Origin: an uncultured Bacteroidales bacterium
Lineage (GTDB): Bacteria > Bacteroidota > Bacteroidia > Bacteroidales > P3
Length of the DNA stretch: 64,000 nt
Reading direction: 5' to 3'
Assembly (NCBI GenBank): GCA_949291555.1
Contig: CASEWE010000008.1
Coordinates: forward strand, 1-64,000
Shown: one piece after another, positions 47,086-56,290 of the stretch
Layout: the number at the start of each line of letters is the position of its first letter
Numbering within the stretch: the stretch's first letter is position 1
The notes under the pieces: model-generated
Database searches by the model: none
What the model was told of the DNA's origin: nothing
The model's input: only the letters and a program-made list of their open reading frames with translations
Program-made: the position numbers and the translations under genes

Positions 47086-50000
47086 CTACAGCGTCCGCTT
47101 CACTTCCACCTGGTCGTAACCCTCGATGATATCGCCCACTTTGACATCGTTGAAGTTCTTGATGTTCAAACCGCAATCCTGCCCTACGACCACTTCTTTC
47201 ACATCGTCCTTGAACCGCCGCAAGGAGCCCAGTTCCCCGGTATAGACCACAATCCCGTCCCGGATGATCCGGATGCGGGTGTTCCGGCCCAGACGCCCAT
47301 CGAGGACGATGCAACCGGCAATCGAACCCACCTTGCTGATTTTGAACACTTCGCGAACTTCCAGGTTGGCCACGATCTTCTCTTGGATCTCGGGCGAAAG
47401 CATGCCCTCGATAGCATCCTTGATTTCGTTGATGGCCGTATAGATGATGGAGTACAACCGGATATCGATCTGCTCGTTTTCGGCCATTTTCCGGGCCGCC
47501 ACCGAAGGACGGACTTGGAAACCGATAATGATGGCTTCCGAAGCCGAAGCCAGCAAGACATCGCTTTCGGTAATCTGCCCCACCGACTTGTGGATCACGT
47601 TCACCTGGACTTCCGGCGTGGAAAGCTTCAGCAACGAATCCGACAAGGCTTCGACCGAACCGTCCACATCGGCTTTGACAATGATATTGAGTTCCTTGAA
47701 GTCGCCAATGGCGATACGCCGGCCGATTTCGTCCAAGGTGATGTGCTTCTGCGTGCGGAGGCCTTGCTCGCGCTGCAATTGCAAGCGCTTGTTGGCTATT
47801 TCCTTCGCTTCCTTCTCGTCGGTCATCATGTTGAACACATCGCCCGGTTGCGGCGCGCCGTTCAACCCCAGCAACAAGACAGGCTGGGAGGGACCGGCTT
47901 CTTTCACCGGCTGGTTGCGCTCGTTGTACATGGCTTTGATGCGCCCGTAAGTGTAGCCGGCAAGGACGAAATCGCCCACGCGGATAGTCCCGTCCTGAAC
48001 CAGGATTTTGGCCACGTAGCCCCGGCCCTTGTCCAAAGACGATTCAATGATGGTACCCCGGCCGCGTTTCTGGGGATGCGCCTTCAAGTCCAGTATTTCG
48101 GCCTCAAGCAAGACTTTTTCGAGCAGGGCTTCCACACCGGTGCCTTGCTTGGCCGATATGTCCTGGCTCTGGTACTTGCCGCCCCAGTCTTCCACCAGAA
48201 GGTTCATCTCGGCCAATTCGCCCTTTATCCTTTCCGGATCGGCGGAAGGCTTGTCGACCTTGTTGATGGCAAACACAATAGGAACCCCGGCTGCCTGGGC
48301 ATGGTTGATGGCCTCCACGGTCTGGGGCATCACCTTGTCATCGGCCGCCACCACGATGATAGCGATGTCGGTGATCTTGGCCCCGCGGGCACGCATGGCC
48401 GTAAAGGCTTCGTGGCCCGGCGTATCGAGGAAGGTGATTTTCCGGCCATCGTCCAGCTGCACTTCGTAAGCCCCGATATGCTGGGTGATGCCGCCGGCCT
48501 CGCCGGCAATCACATTGGTCTTGCGGATATAGTCGAGCAACGAGGTCTTTCCGTGGTCCACATGCCCCATCACCGTCACGATAGGCGTGCGCGGAACTTC
48601 TTCGCCTTCGTCCTCGTCGTCCTGGCTCTCCAGTTCGTGGATCACATCGGCATCGACAAATTCCACCTTGAAACCGTATTCCTCGGCCAAAAGGGAAATA
48701 GGTTCGGCGCTAAGCCGCTGGTTGATGGAAACGAAAAGCCCCAGCGACATGCAGGTGGAAATAATCTGGTTCACCGGGACATTCATCATGGTGGCCAGCT
48801 CGTTGACCGTGACGAATTCGGTTACCCGCAGAATCTGCTTTTCCAGCAGTTCCTGCTGATGCTCCATTTCCAGATGCTGGCTCGCTATCTGGCGTTTCTC
48901 GCGGCGATGCTTGGACGTTTTCGATTTCCCGAGCGGGGAAAGCCGCGCCAACGTTTCTTTTATCTGCTTTTCGATTTCCTGGCTGTCGACCGCCGGAGCC
49001 GGCATGCTGCGCTTCTCGTTCTTCCGGCCGGGATGCGCCTTGACCGGACGGCCCAGAGTCCCCTGCTGCAAAGCGTTCCCGCCGCCTTGGCCGCCCGGCA
49101 TGCTGCCGCGGCCTTGGCCCATGCCATGCAAGCCCGGCTGGGAACTTTCGTCCTTGATCCGCTTGCGCCGCTTCTTGCCTATCGCGCCCGGAGTGTCTTT
49201 GGAAGAAGCAACCGGCTTGGGTTTGCGCTCGAATTGCGACAAATCCACCCGCTGCCCGGTAACTACAGGACCTTCGAGCTTCACGTACTGGGTCTTGATG
49301 AAATTGTCTTCCTTGGGCTTGGCTTCTTCCCGAGGCGTTTCCGCCGGGGCGGCCTTCCCGGGCTCGCTACCGGCAGGCTCTTCGGAACGGGAAACGATTT
49401 GCGGGCTGGCGATTTTCTCGGGCTTCACGGCTTTCCCTTCCTTGGCAAGGGCCAAAGTGCGGGCATCCATGGTCGAAACGATCTTAGGCCCGGCAATGAC
49501 AGAAGAATGCGGCTTGAAGATTTCCGTCCCGGATTTGGCATCCGTTCCGGATCCGGCCTCCTGGGCGTCCTTTCCCGCATCGGAAGCCGGCAGCGATGCC
49601 GCTACCTCTTCTTTCGTCGCAACAGCGGCGGAAGGTTCCGTGTCCTGGCTTTCCGGCAAAGCCTCGCCGGCGGAAGGTTTCGCGCCGGGAAGCGCGGCTT
49701 CCGTTGCAGCTGGCTCCGATTTGCCTGCTTTTTCCGAAACAGCAGGACGGGAAGAAACGGGTTCTTCTTCCGCTTTTTCCCGCCCGGCTGCTTCCTCCGA
49801 ACCGGCTGCCGCTTTCGCCTGGGCCTTTTCCCCGGCTTTCGCCTCCGCGCCCTTTTCCTGCAAAACCGTTCCGGATGCTTCGGCCGGCATTGCGGCAACC
49901 GGCGAAGCCGGAACGTGATCGGGTTCCGAGGCCGGCGCCAGGCCCTCCGGCTGCTCTTCCGCCTTGGCTTTCCGGCCTTTCATCCCGGAAAGCGGGCTGC

Positions 50001-50313
50001 TGATCTCGGCTGTCTTGATAAAAAGATCCTTCGCGCCTGCCGGTTCGGGACTCTCGGACGAAGTGGCCTTGCCGGCCACAACCGTCTTCTTGGGCACCGT
50101 CTCCAACTTGAGTTCCTGCGCTTTTTCCGAAATGGCCTTGTCCGACTGGAACTCTTTCAATACCAAGGCGTACTGCTCCGGGCTGAGCCGGGTGTTGGGG
50201 TTGGAATCTATCTCGAATCCTTTCTTGAGTAAGAATTCCTGGATAGTCCCGGTCGAGACATTCACTTCCTTGGCGGCTTTCGATAGCCTGACTGCTTTGA
50301 TTTCTTCTGCCAT
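47086..50313 (-). CDS. infB: Translation initiation factor IF-2
   Basis: 1075 residues. Residues 1-75 contain IF-2N-type modules ([28 protein letters not shown]); about 80-480 is a long Ala/Glu/Lys/Pro-rich disordered region; a second IF-2N module ([28 protein letters not shown]) precedes the GTPase domain with [14 protein letters not shown] and NKVD; then domains II to IV. It places initiator tRNA on the 30S subunit and promotes subunit joining. Third gene of rimP-nusA-infB; 160 bp separate it from nusA, containing several TATCCGG-like repeats. Confidence 0.98.
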   Translation of the reverse strand: MAEEIKAVRLSKAAKEVNVSTGTIQEFLLKKGFEIDSNPNTRLSPEQYALVLKEFQSDKAISEKAQELKLETVPKKTVVAGKATSSESPEPAGAKDLFIKTAEISSPLSGMKGRKAKAEEQPEGLAPASEPDHVPASPVAAMPAEASGTVLQEKGAEAKAGEKAQAKAAAGSEEAAGREKAEEEPVSSRPAVSEKAGKSEPAATEAALPGAKPSAGEALPESQDTEPSAAVATKEEVAASLPASDAGKDAQEAGSGTDAKSGTEIFKPHSSVIAGPKIVSTMDARTLALAKEGKAVKPEKIASPQIVSRSEEPAGSEPGKAAPAETPREEAKPKEDNFIKTQYVKLEGPVVTGQRVDLSQFERKPKPVASSKDTPGAIGKKRRKRIKDESSQPGLHGMGQGRGSMPGGQGGGNALQQGTLGRPVKAHPGRKNEKRSMPAPAVDSQEIEKQIKETLARLSPLGKSKTSKHRREKRQIASQHLEMEHQQELLEKQILRVTEFVTVNELATMMNVPVNQIISTCMSLGLFVSINQRLSAEPISLLAEEYGFKVEFVDADVIHELESQDDEDEGEEVPRTPIVTVMGHVDHGKTSLLDYIRKTNVIAGEAGGITQHIGAYEVQLDDGRKITFLDTPGHEAFTAMRARGAKITDIAIIVVAADDKVMPQTVEAINHAQAAGVPIVFAINKVDKPSADPERIKGELAEMNLLVEDWGGKYQSQDISAKQGTGVEALLEKVLLEAEILDLKAHPQKRGRGTIIESSLDKGRGYVAKILVQDGTIRVGDFVLAGYTYGRIKAMYNERNQPVKEAGPSQPVLLLGLNGAPQPGDVFNMMTDEKEAKEIANKRLQLQREQGLRTQKHITLDEIGRRIAIGDFKELNIIVKADVDGSVEALSDSLLKLSTPEVQVNVIHKSVGQITESDVLLASASEAIIIGFQVRPSVAARKMAENEQIDIRLYSIIYTAINEIKDAIEGMLSPEIQEKIVANLEVREVFKISKVGSIAGCIVLDGRLGRNTRIRIIRDGIVVYTGELGSLRRFKDDVKEVVVGQDCGLNIKNFNDVKVGDIIEGYDQVEVKRTL

Positions 50314-50473
50314 TAATCTTGCCTTTCGTCTTTTTCTTTCTTTTTGCAGATAACCCTATTGCCAATAACCGTCTGCAAGCATGTTATCCGGGTCGCGGGC
50401 CGTTATCCGGGAGGCCGGCCGCATATCCGGCATCGGGAAGAATATCCGGTCTCCCTGCCGGGAAGCTTCCCGC

Positions 50474-51715
50474 TCAATCCTCGAATTCGGCTTGGAGGAT
50501 ACGGCGCACATCGGCAATGGTCTCGTCCTCCAAGTCCGTGCGGCGAGCCAGGTCCTCGGGTTCTATCGCCAGCACATCGCGGGCCGTATCGCAACCTATG
50601 CTCTTGAGCAAATCGATGATCCACTGGTCGATTTCATCACTGAACTCCTGCAAGTCCACATCCTCCTCGGAAGCCGCTTCCGGATCGCGGAACACATCGA
50701 TGTCGTAACCCGAAATACGTCCTGCCAGCTTGATGTTGTAGCCGCCTTTGCCGATTGCAAGGGAAACCTGGTCGGGCTTCATGTACACTTCGGCCGTCTT
50801 GTTTTCCTCGTTGATGCGTATCGAAGTGATTTTTGCCGGACTCAAGGCCCGGGTGATAAGCAATTCGGTATTGTTGGTCCAGTTGATCACATCAATGTTC
50901 TCGTTGCGCAGCTCGCGCACAATCCCGTGTATCCTCGCCCCTTTCATTCCCACGCAGGCGCCTACCGGGTCGATGCGGTCATCGTAGGATTCAACCGCCA
51001 CCTTGGCCCGTTCGCCCGGTTCGCGCTCGATGCGCTTGATGGTGATCAGCCCGTCGAAGATTTCCGGCACTTCCTGCTCGAAAAGGCGTTCGAGGAAAAC
51101 CGGCGATGTACGGGACAGCACAATCACCGGAACATTGTTCTTCACGTCCACTTTCAGCACCACGGCCCGCAAAGTATCGCCCTTGCGGTAAAAATCGGCC
51201 GGGATCTGCTCGCTCTTGGGCAAGACCAATTCCACGCCTTGGTCGTCGAGCAGGAGGATTTCCCGCTTCCAAACCTGGTATACCTCGCCGGTGATGATTT
51301 CCCCGATTCTCTCCTTGTAACGCTTGTAGACCACATTATGCTCGTAATCCTGCACCTTGGAAATAAGGTTCTGGCGGATGGAAAGGATTTCCCGACGGCC
51401 GAAATCGCTGATGCGCACGGCTTCCGACACATCCTCGCCTACCTCGAAATCGGGCTCTATCTTGATCGCTTCCGAATAGGGTATTTCCAGACTGGGGTCT
51501 TTCAAATCTCCATCTTCCACAATGACCCGGTTGCGCCAAATTTCCAAATCCCCCTTGTCGATGTTCACAATGATGTCCACATTGGCATCCGTGCCGTATT
51601 TCTTGACAAGCATGGACCGGAACACATCCTCCAAGATCCGCATCATCGTTTCCCGGTCGATGTTTTTCAAGTCTTTGAACTCGGAAAAACTTTCTACCAA
51701 ATTCAGGTTTTCCAT
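50474..51715 (-). CDS. nusA: Transcription termination/antitermination factor NusA
   Basis: 413 residues. N-terminal RNA-polymerase-binding domain (LVESFSEFKDLKNIDRETMMRILEDVFRSML), S1 domain near 130-200 (GEIITGEVYQVWKREILL), KH1 and KH2 (GACVGMKGARIHGIVRELRNENIDVINW; LAIGKGGYNIKLAGRISGYDIDV), and a short acidic C-terminus (DIARRTDLEDETIADVRRIL-like). Modulates pausing, termination and antitermination. 9 bp after rimP. Confidence 0.97.
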   Translation of the reverse strand: MENLNLVESFSEFKDLKNIDRETMMRILEDVFRSMLVKKYGTDANVDIIVNIDKGDLEIWRNRVIVEDGDLKDPSLEIPYSEAIKIEPDFEVGEDVSEAVRISDFGRREILSIRQNLISKVQDYEHNVVYKRYKERIGEIITGEVYQVWKREILLLDDQGVELVLPKSEQIPADFYRKGDTLRAVVLKVDVKNNVPVIVLSRTSPVFLERLFEQEVPEIFDGLITIKRIEREPGERAKVAVESYDDRIDPVGACVGMKGARIHGIVRELRNENIDVINWTNNTELLITRALSPAKITSIRINEENKTAEVYMKPDQVSLAIGKGGYNIKLAGRISGYDIDVFRDPEAASEEDVDLQEFSDEIDQWIIDLLKSIGCDTARDVLAIEPEDLARRTDLEDETIADVRRILQAEFED

Positions 51716-51724
51716 GGTATATCT

Positions 51725-52360
51725 TTATTTGAATGAGATTACAATCTTGGTTTCTTTCACTTGGTCGTAGCCGATGCGCAGAACGCCGTCCCGCACCGCC
51801 TGCTCCTGCTCCTTTCCGGCGCACGGAGCCGCTTCAACGCAGCCGGCCTCCCCGGGACGTTTTTCATCGGCGGGACGTTTTTCACCGGAAAGCATGTCCG
51901 GGGTTTTCCCGGCTTCGGATGCGTCTTCCCCCGGTGCAGGCACCTTCGCCTTTTTCTTGCCCGAAGCCTTGGAAGAACCTTTCTTGCGGCCTGTTTCCGC
52001 AAGAAGGAAGCCCGTATCGTCGGCGTCGAGGATTTCGCCTTTCAGCGTTTGGCCGCCGCGCAAGGACACCTTCACTTCCCGGCCTTTGTTCTTGAGGTAT
52101 TGCGCCGGGACACGGAATGGCTGGTCGAGCCCGGCCGAAGAAACCGTCAATTCAAAGTCTTCCTCTTCCCTGTCCAGGCGGCTTTCAACGAAGCGGCTCG
52201 CCGCCACGCAGGCCTCGATGTCCACGCCCTGCATGCCATCGAGGTAAATCTTTATTTCATTCTTGGGCGAAACCGAAACGCTGACCTCGAACAAACCCGA
52301 GCCTGCTTCCTGTTCCAGGAACGCTTGCAAAATCTCCTTGACTTTCCGCTTGTCGATCAT
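51725..52360 (-). CDS. rimP: Ribosome maturation factor RimP with an inserted low-complexity segment
   Basis: 211 residues from the ATG at 52360 (MIDKRKVKEILQAFLEQE). N-terminal domain with EIKIYLDGMQGVDIEACVAASRFVESRLDREEEDFELTVSSAGLDQPF and the start of the C-terminal SH3-like domain (GREVKVSLRGGQTLKGEILDADDTGFLL), then about 60 Lys/Glu/Ala/Pro-rich residues (GKKKAKVPAPGEDASEAGK...), and finally the last strand (RIGYDQVKETKIVISF). The family is normally about 150-155 residues, so the insert splits the C-terminal domain. It includes a duplicated DEKRP motif. Helps 30S maturation. Confidence 0.93.
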   Translation of the reverse strand: MIDKRKVKEILQAFLEQEAGSGLFEVSVSVSPKNEIKIYLDGMQGVDIEACVAASRFVESRLDREEEDFELTVSSAGLDQPFRVPAQYLKNKGREVKVSLRGGQTLKGEILDADDTGFLLAETGRKKGSSKASGKKKAKVPAPGEDASEAGKTPDMLSGEKRPADEKRPGEAGCVEAAPCAGKEQEQAVRDGVLRIGYDQVKETKIVISFK

Positions 52361-52554
52361 AAGCTTTCTCTTTACGGGACGGCCCGCCATGCCCGCCATA
52401 GGACTGCCGGCGGCCTTGCCGAATTTCCGATACAAAGCGAGGCAGGCAGGACAACCGCTTGCGCCCGTCAGGATTACGGCTCGTTTGCCATCCGGCCCCC
52501 GCGCAAGCCTCGAGCGCTTCCGCCGGCCGGAAAACCCGCGGCCGGAAAGGCAAG

Positions 52555-52578
52555 AAAAAAGGGGCTTCCAACGCCCCT
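52555..52578 (-). terminator. Terminator-like hairpin in the rimP leader (possible attenuator)
   Basis: On the minus strand AGGGGC, 7-nt loop, GCCCCT is followed by a run of six T. It lies about 45-60 nt after the TATCTTTG box and about 195 nt before the rimP ATG, so it would end transcription before the operon unless read through. No U-tract on the other strand. Confidence 0.55.
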
Positions 52579-52620
52579 CCGACCTTCCTTGCCCCGCTTG
52601 CCTCCCCTGTAAAACCGCTG

Positions 52621-52628
52621 CAAAGATA
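52621..52628 (-). promoter_or_regulatory. -7 promoter element of rimP-nusA-infB (TATCTTTG)
   Basis: Minus-strand TATCTTTG, an exact consensus, in an AT-rich patch (52621-52665) between GC-rich sequence. Leader of about 255 nt to rimP. No -33 TTG. Confidence 0.6.
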
Positions 52629-52679
52629 ATAAAATTCCGGAAAAAATAACGAATAACGCAAAAACCGCATGAACCGGAA

Positions 52680-52717
52680 ATCCCATGCGGCATGCGCGAT
52701 CCCATGCGGCATGCGCG
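52680..52717. repeat. 19-bp tandem direct repeat
   Basis: ATCCCATGCGGCATGCGCG occurs twice head to tail; each copy carries the palindrome GCATGC. It lies in the 490-bp divergent region between rimP and the hydrolase gene; no gene is supported there. Confidence 0.9.
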
Positions 52718-52850
52718 CGGACCGCAGCAATCCCGGCTATTGCAAGGCGGCGGAAGAAACCGCCCATGCCGGCGGAATCTCTTTTCCTAAAAAGCGCGTA
52801 AATTCGCGGCGGATTTCCCGGCCCGGAAAAACCCGGGGACATCCCCGACT

Positions 52851-53612
52851 ATGAACCGTCTCGTTTTCTTAGGCACCGGCACCTCGCAAGGCGTGCCCAT
52901 CATAGGCTGCCGCTGCCCTGTCTGCACATCTTCCGATTCACGGAACAAACGGCTCCGCACCTCGGCCTGGGTAAGCGGCGAAGGCACCGACATCATCATC
53001 GATGCCGGCCCGGATTTCCGCTACCAGATGCTGCGGGCGGGCGTGGAAAACATCGACGCCATCCTCCTTACCCACCAGCACCGCGACCATGTGGGCGGAC
53101 TGGATGATGTGCGCCCGTTCAACTATTACCAGAAGCGCCCCATGCCGGTATACGCCAACCCGGCCACGCTCCAGAGCCTGCGCGCCACGATTCCCTACGC
53201 CTTTGCCGAACACCGCTACCCGGGCGCGCCGGAATTCGCACTGTACCCGGTCCAGGACAAGCCTTTCCGGATCGGGAATCTGGAAATCGAGCCTATCGAA
53301 GTCTTGCACTACAAATTAGTGGTAAACGCCTACCGGATAGGCAGCCTCACCTACATTACCGATGCCAAGTTCGTAAGCCGTCATTCCATTGAAAGAATGA
53401 AGGGAAGCGAAACGCTCATCGTGAACGCCTTGCGAAAAGAGCCCCATTTGTCTCACTTCTGCTTGCAGGAGGCGCTGGCGCTCATCGAGGAAATCGGCCC
53501 GGAAAGAGCTTTCCTGACCCACATCGGCCACACGCTCGATTATGCCGGAACCTCGCGCCTGCTGCCCCCGAACGTGCAATTGGCCTACGACGGGCTTTGC
53601 ATCGATTTCTGA
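52851..53612 (+). CDS. PhnP-like metallo-beta-lactamase-fold phosphodiesterase
   Basis: 253 residues. Opening LGTGTSQGVPIIGC with Cys20, Cys22 and Cys25 (GCRCPVC), a PhnP-type structural zinc motif; metal-binding HQHRDH at 75-80 with the following GG; later metal residues in TYITDAKF and in LTHIGHTLDY. PhnP hydrolyses 5-phosphoribosyl-1,2-cyclic phosphate, but no phn genes are here, so the substrate could be another cyclic phosphate or phosphodiester. A weak -7-like TAAATTCG lies at 52799-52806. Confidence 0.88.
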   Translation: MNRLVFLGTGTSQGVPIIGCRCPVCTSSDSRNKRLRTSAWVSGEGTDIIIDAGPDFRYQMLRAGVENIDAILLTHQHRDHVGGLDDVRPFNYYQKRPMPVYANPATLQSLRATIPYAFAEHRYPGAPEFALYPVQDKPFRIGNLEIEPIEVLHYKLVVNAYRIGSLTYITDAKFVSRHSIERMKGSETLIVNALRKEPHLSHFCLQEALALIEEIGPERAFLTHIGHTLDYAGTSRLLPPNVQLAYDGLCIDF

Positions 53613-53720
53613 CGAAGCCGGCAGGGGCCTGCGCCCGCTTTCCCGAGCCGGAAGCAAAGAAAGTCCCGCCCCGCAAAACCCGATATTCCCCGTATGAAAA
53701 ACCATGCATAAAAGAAAACC

Positions 53721-54515
53721 ATGGAAACTTACCTCAGCCTCCTGCGCACCATCCTGGAAAAAGGAACCGACAAGCATGACCGCACCGGCGTCGGCACCCG
53801 CAGCTATTTCGGCTACCAGATGCGGTTCGACCTCCAGGAAGGATTCCCCTTGGTAACCACCAAAAAGCTGCATTTGCGCTCCATCATCTACGAACTGCTT
53901 TGGATGCTCAAAGGCGACACCAATATCGGTTACCTGCACGACCACAAGGTTACCATCTGGGACGAATGGGCCGATGCGGACGGGAATCTCGGGCCTGTTT
54001 ACGGGAAGCAATGGCGAGACTGGGCCTGTCCCGACGGCAGGCGCATCGACCAGATACGGCAAGCCTTGGACTTGATCCGGAACCAGCCCGATTCCCGGCG
54101 CATCCTTGTCTCTGCCTGGAACCCGGCCGACATCGAAGCCATGGCTTTGCCTCCCTGCCACGCTTTCTTCCAATTCCACGTGAGCCAGGGGAAGCTTTCC
54201 TGCCACCTGTACCAACGCAGCGCGGACACCTTCCTGGGCGTGCCTTTCAACATCGCTTCCTATGCCTTGCTCACTTCGATGATGGCCCAGGTCTGCCACT
54301 TGCAGCCCGGCGTGCTCGTGCACAGCATAGGCGATGCCCACATCTACCACAACCACATGGAGCAAGTGCGGTTGCAGCTTGGCCGGGAACCCTACCCGCT
54401 GCCCGCGCTCGAGCTCAACCCCGCCGTGACCGACTTGTTCGCGTTCGACTACGAGGACATCCGGATAGAAAACTACCAATGCCACCCGGCCATCAAGGGC
54501 GAGGTGGCGGTGTAA
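53721..54515 (+). CDS. thyA: Thymidylate synthase
   Basis: 264 residues, the exact E. coli length. Catalytic Cys146 in [10 protein letters not shown]; folate and dUMP motifs [56 protein letters not shown]. Methylates dUMP to dTMP with methylene-tetrahydrofolate, yielding dihydrofolate. No folA follows in the window. Confidence 0.98.
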   Translation: METYLSLLRTILEKGTDKHDRTGVGTRSYFGYQMRFDLQEGFPLVTTKKLHLRSIIYELLWMLKGDTNIGYLHDHKVTIWDEWADADGNLGPVYGKQWRDWACPDGRRIDQIRQALDLIRNQPDSRRILVSAWNPADIEAMALPPCHAFFQFHVSQGKLSCHLYQRSADTFLGVPFNIASYALLTSMMAQVCHLQPGVLVHSIGDAHIYHNHMEQVRLQLGREPYPLPALELNPAVTDLFAFDYEDIRIENYQCHPAIKGEVAV

Positions 54516-54584
54516 GTCCCGGCCCGCACGCGCTCCGGCAGGCACGGGAAGCCTGTATGGACGGCCTGCACGGACGCAGGCCGA

Positions 54585-54617
54585 TTTGCCTATTTCCGCC
54601 AAGTTGACGTATATTTG
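54585..54617 (+). promoter_or_regulatory. Promoter of the RND efflux operon (TTTG-N21-TATATTTG)
   Basis: TTTG at 54585-54588 and TATATTTG at 54610-54617, 21 bp apart, about 80 bp before the adaptor start. No repressor gene is adjacent. Confidence 0.6.
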
Positions 54618-54697
54618 CCAACAGGCTTCGCCTCAAAACCTTTCCCAACACCGCGAGGAAACTCTCTCCTCATGCCGGATTCCAAAAAAAGGATTTT

Positions 54698-56287
54698 ATG
54701 CAGTTGAACATAGACACACTGAACTCGTTGGGCAAAAAATCCCTGAATCTTGTCCGAAAAGGGAAGAATCAAATCCGCAAAGCGTCCGATCGGCTGAAAA
54801 GGCTCAAGACCTGGCACTGGCTCGTCATCGTTGCCGTTGCCGGAGGAGCCGCCGCCGGCTTGTATTTCCTGCTCAGGCCAAAGCCCGAACCCCCGCAACT
54901 GCCTATCGTGGCCACGCAATCCATCGAGATAAAGGACATGGAAATCTACGGGGAATACGTGGGACGCATCCGGGCCCAGCAATTCGTGGAAATCCGGGCC
55001 CGGGTGGAAGGCTATCTGGAAAGCATGCTGTTCGATGAGGGAACGCGGGTGGAAAAGAACCAGCTCTTGTTTGTCATCGACCCCCAAGTCTACCAGGCAA
55101 GGGTAGAGAAAGCCAAAGCCTTGCTGAGCAAGAACCGCGCTTTGGCCCTGAAAGCCGAACGCGATCTGAACCGCATCAAGCCGCTTTACGAGCAAGATGC
55201 CGCCAGCCAGCTCGACTTGGACAACGCCACAGCCGCCTACGAAAGCGCCATTGCCGAGGTCCAGATGAGCGAAGCCGACCTCATCCAGGCCGAAATCGCT
55301 TTGGGCTACACAGCTGTCCGTTCGCCGATTTCCGGCTACATCAGCGAAAGAAGCGTCGATATCGGGACTTTGGTCGGCCCGGGAGGGAAATCGCTCCTGG
55401 CCACCGTCGTGAAAAGCGACACCGTGCAAGTGGATTTCAGCATGACCGGCCTCGACTACCTCAAAAGCAAGGAACGCAACGTGAACTTAGGGCAAAAAGT
55501 GGCCGAACGCAAATGGAACCCCTTCATAACCATAACCTTGGTAGACAACACGGTTTATCCTTACTCGGGCCTGGTCGACTTTGCCGACCCGCAAGTAGAC
55601 CCCCAGACAGGGACTTTCACCGTCAGGGCCGCCATTCCCAATCCCGACCATATCCTGCTCCCCGGACAGATCACCCGGGTGAAACTCTTGCTCGATGTGC
55701 GCGAGAACGCCATCGTGGTTCCCCAGAAAGCCCTGATTATCGACAAAGGAGGGGCCTACATCTTCGTGATCCGTCCCGACAGCATCTGCGAGAAACGTTT
55801 CATCGAGATCGGCCCCGAAATAGACAATTCGGTCATCGTGGAACGGGGTTTGGCTTCGAACGAGAAAATCGTGGTGGAAGGCTACCATAAGCTGATCCAC
55901 GGGGCCAAGGTGAACCCGATCTGGCTATCGACAGAAAAAGATTCCCTTCCCGAAGGACAAACCGAAGCGCCCGTGCCGAGCAACGGGCAGGGGGAAACCG
56001 CCCTTTCCGCGCAATCCTGCAAGGATTCGAGCGGCGTGGACGGGATTTCGGGCCCATCGCCGGCCTGGGATTCTGCCGGGAAACCCGATTCCGGATCCGC
56101 CTATGCCCCGCAAGGATCCGCCGGGCCGAAAGCCCCCGCAAGAAGCCTCTCCCCGGCGCAATGGCCCCTTTGCGGGAAACTGCTCCCCTCTCCCCCGTTT
56201 TTCCCTTGCGCCGGTCTGGCCGGAATGGCCGGAACTTCAAGCCGGAACGACACCGGCTGCACGCAATTAACCCAAAATCCGGATTAA
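54698..56287 (+). CDS. RND efflux periplasmic adaptor (MexA/AcrA family) with long C-terminal tail
   Basis: 529 residues. Unlike lipid-anchored relatives it has a basic N-terminus and one membrane helix at about 45-63 (WLVIVAVAGGAAAGLYFLL). Lipoyl/barrel-sandwich halves (RAQQFVEIRARVEGYLESMLFDEGTRV; YTAVRSPISGYISERSVDIGTLV) flank a coiled-coil hairpin (about 120-195), then beta-barrel and membrane-proximal domains to about residue 415. The last 110 residues (EGQTEAPVPSNGQGE...) are low-complexity, not seen in the family, and the final 15 contain Cys and Asn/Thr stretches. Links the pump to the outer-membrane channel. First gene of the operon; 3 bp to the pump gene. Confidence 0.92.
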   Translation: MQLNIDTLNSLGKKSLNLVRKGKNQIRKASDRLKRLKTWHWLVIVAVAGGAAAGLYFLLRPKPEPPQLPIVATQSIEIKDMEIYGEYVGRIRAQQFVEIRARVEGYLESMLFDEGTRVEKNQLLFVIDPQVYQARVEKAKALLSKNRALALKAERDLNRIKPLYEQDAASQLDLDNATAAYESAIAEVQMSEADLIQAEIALGYTAVRSPISGYISERSVDIGTLVGPGGKSLLATVVKSDTVQVDFSMTGLDYLKSKERNVNLGQKVAERKWNPFITITLVDNTVYPYSGLVDFADPQVDPQTGTFTVRAAIPNPDHILLPGQITRVKLLLDVRENAIVVPQKALIIDKGGAYIFVIRPDSICEKRFIEIGPEIDNSVIVERGLASNEKIVVEGYHKLIHGAKVNPIWLSTEKDSLPEGQTEAPVPSNGQGETALSAQSCKDSSGVDGISGPSPAWDSAGKPDSGSAYAPQGSAGPKAPARSLSPAQWPLCGKLLPSPPFFPCAGLAGMAGTSSRNDTGCTQLTQNPD

Positions 56288-56290
56288 GGA

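Noticed and set aside
47383..50232. 949-codon open frame antisense to infB
   Set aside because: No protein-like motifs; it mirrors infB codon structure in GC-rich DNA, while the infB frame has all IF-2 motifs.
52851..53612. Phosphonate utilisation locus based on the PhnP-like gene
   Set aside because: No other phn genes nearby; many Bacteroidota have stand-alone PhnP-like hydrolases.
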